A stretch of DNA of 10,112 nt, taken from positions 1-10,112 of the forward strand of contig JAQBYL010000127.1 of assembly GCA_027622495.1 (NCBI GenBank), given 5' to 3'. The notes under the pieces are model-generated. The model did not search any database. It was not told the DNA's origin and was given only the letters and a program-made list of their open reading frames with translations. Below, in pieces: positions 6,711 through 10,112 of this stretch (positions are counted from its first letter, which is position 1; every line of letters begins with the position of its first letter). Position numbers and translations under genes: made by a program. This stretch comes from Pseudomonadota bacterium. GTDB taxonomy: Bacteria; Pseudomonadota; Gammaproteobacteria; Pseudomonadales; Azotimanducaceae.

Positions 6711-7553
6711 TCAGTAATCCAGGCGGTAAGCGCCGGCGTCACGAACAATCCGGCCGGCCGTGGGTGCGGCGAAATGGGTGCCGATAATGAGCACCGGCTG
6801 ATCCGCATGATCCGCAAGGAAACTGGCCCGTGTTGCCGCGCTGCGCGCCTGGTCCACATCCGCGGTACTCGACCAGTCCGGGTGCCGGATCTGACAGGGG
6901 TGATGGATCATGTCACCGGTGATGATTGCCTGCTCGCCCTTCGACTGCAGATGAATGCTGACATGCCCCGGCGTGTGCCCCGGGGTGGGAATCAGACGGA
7001 TACCCTCGCCAACCTGATGGTCGGAGGCAACCAGATCAGCCAGCCCCGCATCGAAGATCGGCTGCACAGAATCCTCGATCACCGGACCATACTCCTGCGG
7101 TTCCACACTCCAGTGAGCCCATTCCTCGCGGGCGTAAAGGTAGCGGGCGTTCGGAAAGGTCGGCTGCCAGGATCCGTTCACCAGCATCGTATTCCAGCCC
7201 ACGTGATCGACATGCATGTGGGTGCACAACACGGTATCGATGGCGTGAGTCTTGAAACCGGCATCGCCAAAGCGGGTCAGAAAATCGGTCTGCATGTGGT
7301 TCCATTTTGGATAGGTTCGTTCTTTATCGTTGCCTATGCAGGTATCGACCATCAGAGTTTGCTCCGGGGTCTGCACAATCAGGCTGTGCATGCTCAGCAC
7401 CATGCGCATCTGGTCGTCCACGAAGGGGCTGATCCAGTCGATGGCCTTCAAGGCCTCAGGTGTCGCCTGCGGAAGCAGGTAAGGCCCCAGCGACGCGGTG
7501 GTCAACTCCACCAGCTGGGTAATGCGGATGTCACCAATCTGCCAGCTCAACAT
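6711..7553 (-). CDS. MBL-fold metallo-hydrolase
   Basis: Metallo-beta-lactamase-fold hydrolase of 280 aa with a di-metal site: THMHVDH (111-117, HxHxDH), His193/His197 in PGHTPGH, Asp214 in ITGD, and His260 in IGTH. Together with the N-terminal region (LGPYLLP...MVDTCIGNDKERTY) this resembles the methyl parathion hydrolase/AHL-lactonase-like branch, which cleaves esters, lactones or organophosphates; the natural substrate is not known. The frame stays open upstream to 7778, but that extension overlaps the divergent crotonase gene and is not family-like. The ATG at 7553 has a GGGGAGAGGGAG tract directly upstream and starts at the expected beta strand. No signal peptide is visible. First gene of a possible four-gene minus-strand transcript with the MFS transporter and two further hydrolases. 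Confidence 0.9.
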   Translation of the reverse strand: MLSWQIGDIRITQLVELTTASLGPYLLPQATPEALKAIDWISPFVDDQMRMVLSMHSLIVQTPEQTLMVDTCIGNDKERTYPKWNHMQTDFLTRFGDAGFKTHAIDTVLCTHMHVDHVGWNTMLVNGSWQPTFPNARYLYAREEWAHWSVEPQEYGPVIEDSVQPIFDAGLADLVASDHQVGEGIRLIPTPGHTPGHVSIHLQSKGEQAIITGDMIHHPCQIRHPDWSSTADVDQARSAATRASFLADHADQPVLIIGTHFAAPTAGRIVRDAGAYRLDY

Positions 7554-7609
7554 GCTCCCTCTCCCCAGTGTCTTAAAGAGGGTGAGCGTTGCAAATTGTC
7601 CGGGGCTGG

Positions 7610-7639
7610 TCAAACATGAATCAAACGAACAAATCAAAC
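7610..7639. repeat. Three TCAAAC direct repeats in a divergent promoter region
   Basis: TCAAAC occurs at 7610-7615, 7621-7626 and 7634-7639, with start-to-start spacings of 11 and 13 nt, near one DNA helical turn. The cluster lies in the 102-nt gap between the divergent MBL-fold and crotonase genes. It might be a regulator binding array. The stretch is AC-rich, so simple composition is a rival explanation. Confidence 0.35.
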
Positions 7640-7655
7640 AAACCAGGAGACCGGT

Positions 7656-8438
7656 ATGAAAGTGGGTGATGTCGAGGTAACCGAACACGGGCACGTGGCA
7701 CTGGTTGAGATTCAGCGCGGCCCCAACAACTTTTTTGACGAGGATCTGATCAATTCGCTGGCTGATGTATTTGAGCAACTCGACCAGGACATGAATATCA
7801 GGGCGTCGGTTTTATGTTCCGAAGGCAAACACTTCTGTGCCGGTGCCAATTTTGGCAACCGCGCCGAGCAGGGTCAGCGCGGCAACCGCAAAATCAGCGA
7901 CGGCAATCCGCTGTATGCCGCCGCGGTGCGTCTTTTTGATAATAAAAAACCGATCATCGGCGCCATCCAGGGGGCAGCGGTGGGGGGCGGTTTTGGTCTG
8001 GCAGTGATGCCGGATTTTAGAGTGGTCTGCCCGGAAGCCCGGTTCACCGCAAACTTTGTGAAGCTTGGTTTCCATCCGGGTTTTGGTCTGACCCATACCC
8101 TGCCCCTGCTGATCGGTCAGCAGAAAGCCAATCTCATGTTCCTGACAGGCCAGCGGATCGACGGCCAGACCGCCTTTGAGTGGGGACTGGCAGATGTGCT
8201 GACTGAGCAGGCCAGCTTACGTGAAGAAGCCATGAAGCTCGCCGGTGAAATTGCCGAAAACGCACCGCTCGCCATCGTCAGTGTTCGAGCCACCATGCGC
8301 CAGGGAATTGCGGCAGCAGTCAAACGGCAAACGGATATAGAGTTTGTGGAGCAGCATCGGCTGCAGCAGACGCAGGATCATAAAGAGGGTGTCAAAGCGG
8401 TGGCGGAGCGGCGTGTGGGAAATTTCACTGGCACTTGA
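7656..8438 (+). CDS. Crotonase-superfamily protein (enoyl-CoA hydratase/isomerase-like)
   Basis: A 260-aa crotonase-fold protein, expected to bind an acyl-CoA and stabilise an enolate through an oxyanion hole. The fold markers are clear: HFCAGANF (59-66) and GAAVGGGFGLA (106-116) form the oxyanion hole, followed by ARFTANFVKLGFHPGFG (128-144) and a family-typical C-terminal helical region. Both Glu residues used by enoyl-CoA hydratase (rat Glu144 and Glu164) are absent by alignment: the first position is Gly114 and the second Phe134. It is therefore unlikely to be a standard hydratase, and could be another acyl-CoA-transforming or CoA-binding member. AGGAGA lies 5 nt upstream of the ATG, fixing the start well. 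Divergent from the MBL-fold gene. The acyl-CoA dehydrogenase at the right edge is on the other strand, converging toward it. Confidence 0.9.
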   Translation: MKVGDVEVTEHGHVALVEIQRGPNNFFDEDLINSLADVFEQLDQDMNIRASVLCSEGKHFCAGANFGNRAEQGQRGNRKISDGNPLYAAAVRLFDNKKPIIGAIQGAAVGGGFGLAVMPDFRVVCPEARFTANFVKLGFHPGFGLTHTLPLLIGQQKANLMFLTGQRIDGQTAFEWGLADVLTEQASLREEAMKLAGEIAENAPLAIVSVRATMRQGIAAAVKRQTDIEFVEQHRLQQTQDHKEGVKAVAERRVGNFTGT

Positions 8439-8507
8439 GCCATTGTCCCGCACCAGTTTCGATTCCTGGCGGGTAACCAAACCGAATCCGCCGTTGCGAC
8501 CAAGCGG

Positions 8508-8914
8508 CTATCTATTTCGTTCATCCTCACCGGCGACGAGGTCGGAGACCATGTAAGCGACCAATGCCTCACACTCCGGCGCAGTTGGCACTCTGAAATC
8601 TTGTCCCGGTACGCGGTTGACGGTCTTGGCCAAGTGGTTGCGAACAGCCTCGATCGAGAACACGCAAAGGTTGCTAACGCGATCGCCTGAATCACAGCTG
8701 CCCTTTTCATCGCCTATCGACTGCAGGTGGACCAGCTTCGGCGACTGGCGAAATTCGTCGATGGTTCCTGGCACGACTACCCGGACCAATCCGTGCTCAC
8801 GCAAGAGACTCTGATTCTCGTCAAGCCCGGGAAAGAACAACGGATGATTACTACTGGGACACCAGCATGCAGGACGCCGATGTCAGCTTCCGTTAAACCC
8901 ATCTTCCTGAGCAT
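8508..8914 (-). pseudogene. Unrecognised small coding stretch with a -1 frame break
   Basis: I do not recognise the product. A frame opens at ATG 8914, 5 nt after the acyl-CoA dehydrogenase stop, and ends at TAG 8777 (45 codons). A second frame, -1 relative to it, runs to TAG at 8508 and has no ATG near its beginning (only a TTG at 8840 without a visible ribosome binding site). Joining them at 8828-8834 gives about 135 residues, with the order LTEADIGVLHAGVPVV, then GLDENQSLLREHGLVRVVVP, then EALVAYMVSDLV near the end. Codon third positions are GC-biased as in the neighbours, which favours true coding. Possible readings are a recently frameshifted gene, a sequencing error, or -1 frameshifting at T TTC CCG. 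No signal peptide, CxxCH or metal motif is seen. Of the 481 nt between the crotonase and dehydrogenase stops, the remaining 69 nt (8439-8507) hold nothing I can name. Confidence 0.35.
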
Positions 8915-8919
8915 ATGCG

Positions 8920-10112
8920 CTAGCCTGCGCGTTTTTGCTGACGGATCAGCGCCTCGAATTTGTCCTGCGCGGCCTCAATCAGCTTGGGCAGGTGATAGGT
9001 TGGAAACAGGTCATCACACGCCTCATAGTCGCGCAGCAGTAATTTGGCCAGGTTGGCTTTGTGTGCTTCGGTGGTGCCGTCCATGATGCCCATCTGCGGC
9101 GCCGACGCCCACATGTCACCCAACGGGGTTTCGTTCGACATACCAAGCGCACCATGCAGGTGGATGGCCCGGTAGACGATGTCGTGATTGACTTTCGCTG
9201 CACTGATCTTGATCGATGCGATCTCCTTGCGGACCTCACGGGTGTAGGCTTTGGTCTTGTCGATCAACCAGGCGGTGTAGAGCACGTGCAGGCGGAACTG
9301 CTTCAACTGTATATAGGAGTCGGCAATGTCCTGCTGCACCATCTGCAGTTCCGACAGATACTGACCCTTGGTCTTGCGGCTCTTGGCACGCTCGCACATC
9401 ATGTCTAACGCTTTGGTGCACACGCCTACCGCGCGCATGGCGTGGTGCACTCGACCACCGCTAAGGCGCGTCTGCGAGCCCACGAAACCCGAGCCCTCTT
9501 TACCCAGCATATTCTCACGCGGGATGCGTACATTGTTGTAGCGCATGTACGCATGACCGCCACCGCCGGTGATGTTGTAGTTTTCCCGCAGCGGCGTACC
9601 AATTCCATGAACGTTGCGGACGACTTCAACGCCAGGCATGTCGCGATCGACAATGAACATCGAGGCGCGTTCCAGCAGTGGCGCATCGGGATTGGTGATT
9701 GCCATGACAATCAGAAAGTCGGCTGCAGCGCCATTCGAGGTAAACCACTTTTCGCCGCTCAGCACCCATTCGTCGCCGTCACGCGTAGCGGAACAGACAA
9801 ACTCACCCGGCTCACCCGCTTGCGGTTCCGTCATGGAATACGCGGAACGCTTTTCACCCGAGAGCAGCGGCTCCATGTATTTCTTTTTCTGCTCTTCGGT
9901 ACCGTTGTGCGCAATGAGTTCCATGTTGCCGGTGTCCGGCGCCTGGCAACCGAACAGCGTAGGGCCCATGCGTGTGCGGCCGAGTTTCTCGTTCAAAAGG
10001 CACAGCTTGACCTGACCAAGTCCCGGTCCACCCAGATCCGGGCCGAGATGAAATCCCCACAAACCGCGACTCTTGACCTCCTCCTTGAGTGATTCGATGT
10101 GCGCGCGGATAA
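8920..10112 (-). CDS. Acyl-CoA dehydrogenase (5' end outside window)
   Basis: FAD-dependent acyl-CoA dehydrogenase catalysing the first oxidation of an acyl-CoA to a 2-enoyl-CoA, with electrons passing to ETF. The frame is open to the right edge, giving 396 visible codons before TAG at 8920-8922; the true start lies beyond. The visible N-terminal part (SLKEEVKSRGLWGFHLGPDLGG) indicates that only a small part of the N-terminal helical domain is missing. FAD/substrate motifs include SMTEPQAG, GEKWFTSNG, NVRIPRENML and HLHGALGMSNETPLGDMW. Near the C-terminus the segment aligned with the YEGT catalytic-base motif of medium-chain enzymes reads MDGT, with Asp for Glu, as I recall for many ACAD10/11-like proteins. 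Substrate chain length is not readable. A short unrecognised coding stretch follows 5 nt after the stop. Confidence 0.95.
   Translation of the reverse strand, partial: IRAHIESLKEEVKSRGLWGFHLGPDLGGPGLGQVKLCLLNEKLGRTRMGPTLFGCQAPDTGNMELIAHNGTEEQKKKYMEPLLSGEKRSAYSMTEPQAGEPGEFVCSATRDGDEWVLSGEKWFTSNGAAADFLIVMAITNPDAPLLERASMFIVDRDMPGVEVVRNVHGIGTPLRENYNITGGGGHAYMRYNNVRIPRENMLGKEGSGFVGSQTRLSGGRVHHAMRAVGVCTKALDMMCERAKSRKTKGQYLSELQMVQQDIADSYIQLKQFRLHVLYTAWLIDKTKAYTREVRKEIASIKISAAKVNHDIVYRAIHLHGALGMSNETPLGDMWASAPQMGIMDGTTEAHKANLAKLLLRDYEACDDLFPTYHLPKLIEAAQDKFEALIRQQKRAG

Noticed and set aside
6693..7619. A 308-codon plus-strand frame opposite the MBL-fold gene.
   Set aside because: Shadow of the real gene: no family resemblance, while the minus strand shows complete metal-binding motifs.
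7554..7778. In-frame N-terminal extension of the MBL-fold protein (75 residues).
   Set aside because: It overlaps the divergent crotonase gene, does not resemble the family, and the internal ATG at 7553 has a strong purine-rich ribosome binding tract.
8468..8492. GGCGG and CCGCC inverted repeat after the crotonase gene as a terminator.
   Set aside because: The 5-bp stem has a 15-nt loop and no T run, which is too weak to call.
9442..10092. A 216-codon plus-strand frame opposite the acyl-CoA dehydrogenase.
   Set aside because: Antisense of a clearly coding, motif-rich gene, with no recognisable domain of its own.

Overview
The window looks like an ordinary chromosomal segment of a moderately GC-rich proteobacterium, most likely a gammaproteobacterium. 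This is inferred from the type of genes, the closeness of the Lon protein to E. coli Lon in length and motifs, and the mix of fatty-acid and hydrolase genes. I see no rRNA, tRNA, CRISPR, integrase, transposase or phage structural gene, and no clearly described or novel multi-gene defence system.

Layout. Left edge, minus strand: the N-terminal 139 residues of an all-alpha (dimeric-type) dUTPase running off the window. Divergent from it, plus strand: a D-2-hydroxyacid dehydrogenase, a perfect palindrome just after its stop, and a full-length Lon protease (784 aa). Lon converges on a compact minus-strand group that reads in the order MBL-fold hydrolase, MFS transporter, alpha/beta hydrolase with a Cys in the nucleophile elbow, and calcineurin-like phosphoesterase (7553 down to 3981). 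The last two are separated by only 3 nt and the phosphoesterase uses a TTG start. Divergent from the MBL-fold gene, plus strand: a crotonase-superfamily (enoyl-CoA hydratase-like) gene. Right edge, minus strand: an acyl-CoA dehydrogenase whose 5' end lies outside the window, followed 5 nt later by a short unrecognised coding stretch broken by a -1 frame change.

How they fit together. The acyl-CoA dehydrogenase and crotonase suggest acyl-CoA (fatty acid or aromatic/alicyclic acid) catabolism. The MBL hydrolase, transporter, alpha/beta hydrolase and phosphoesterase could form one transcript that hydrolyses and exports a small molecule, but no substrate can be read from the sequence. dUTPase (nucleotide sanitation) and Lon (protein quality control) are housekeeping. 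Lon is not in the common clpP-clpX-lon-hupB neighbourhood, so it may be a second copy.

Most worth a second look: the crotonase lacks both Glu residues of canonical enoyl-CoA hydratases; the alpha/beta hydrolase has a Cys nucleophile and no evident catalytic His; and the frame break at 8828-8834 falls on a T TTC CCG heptamer in the right phase for -1 slippage.
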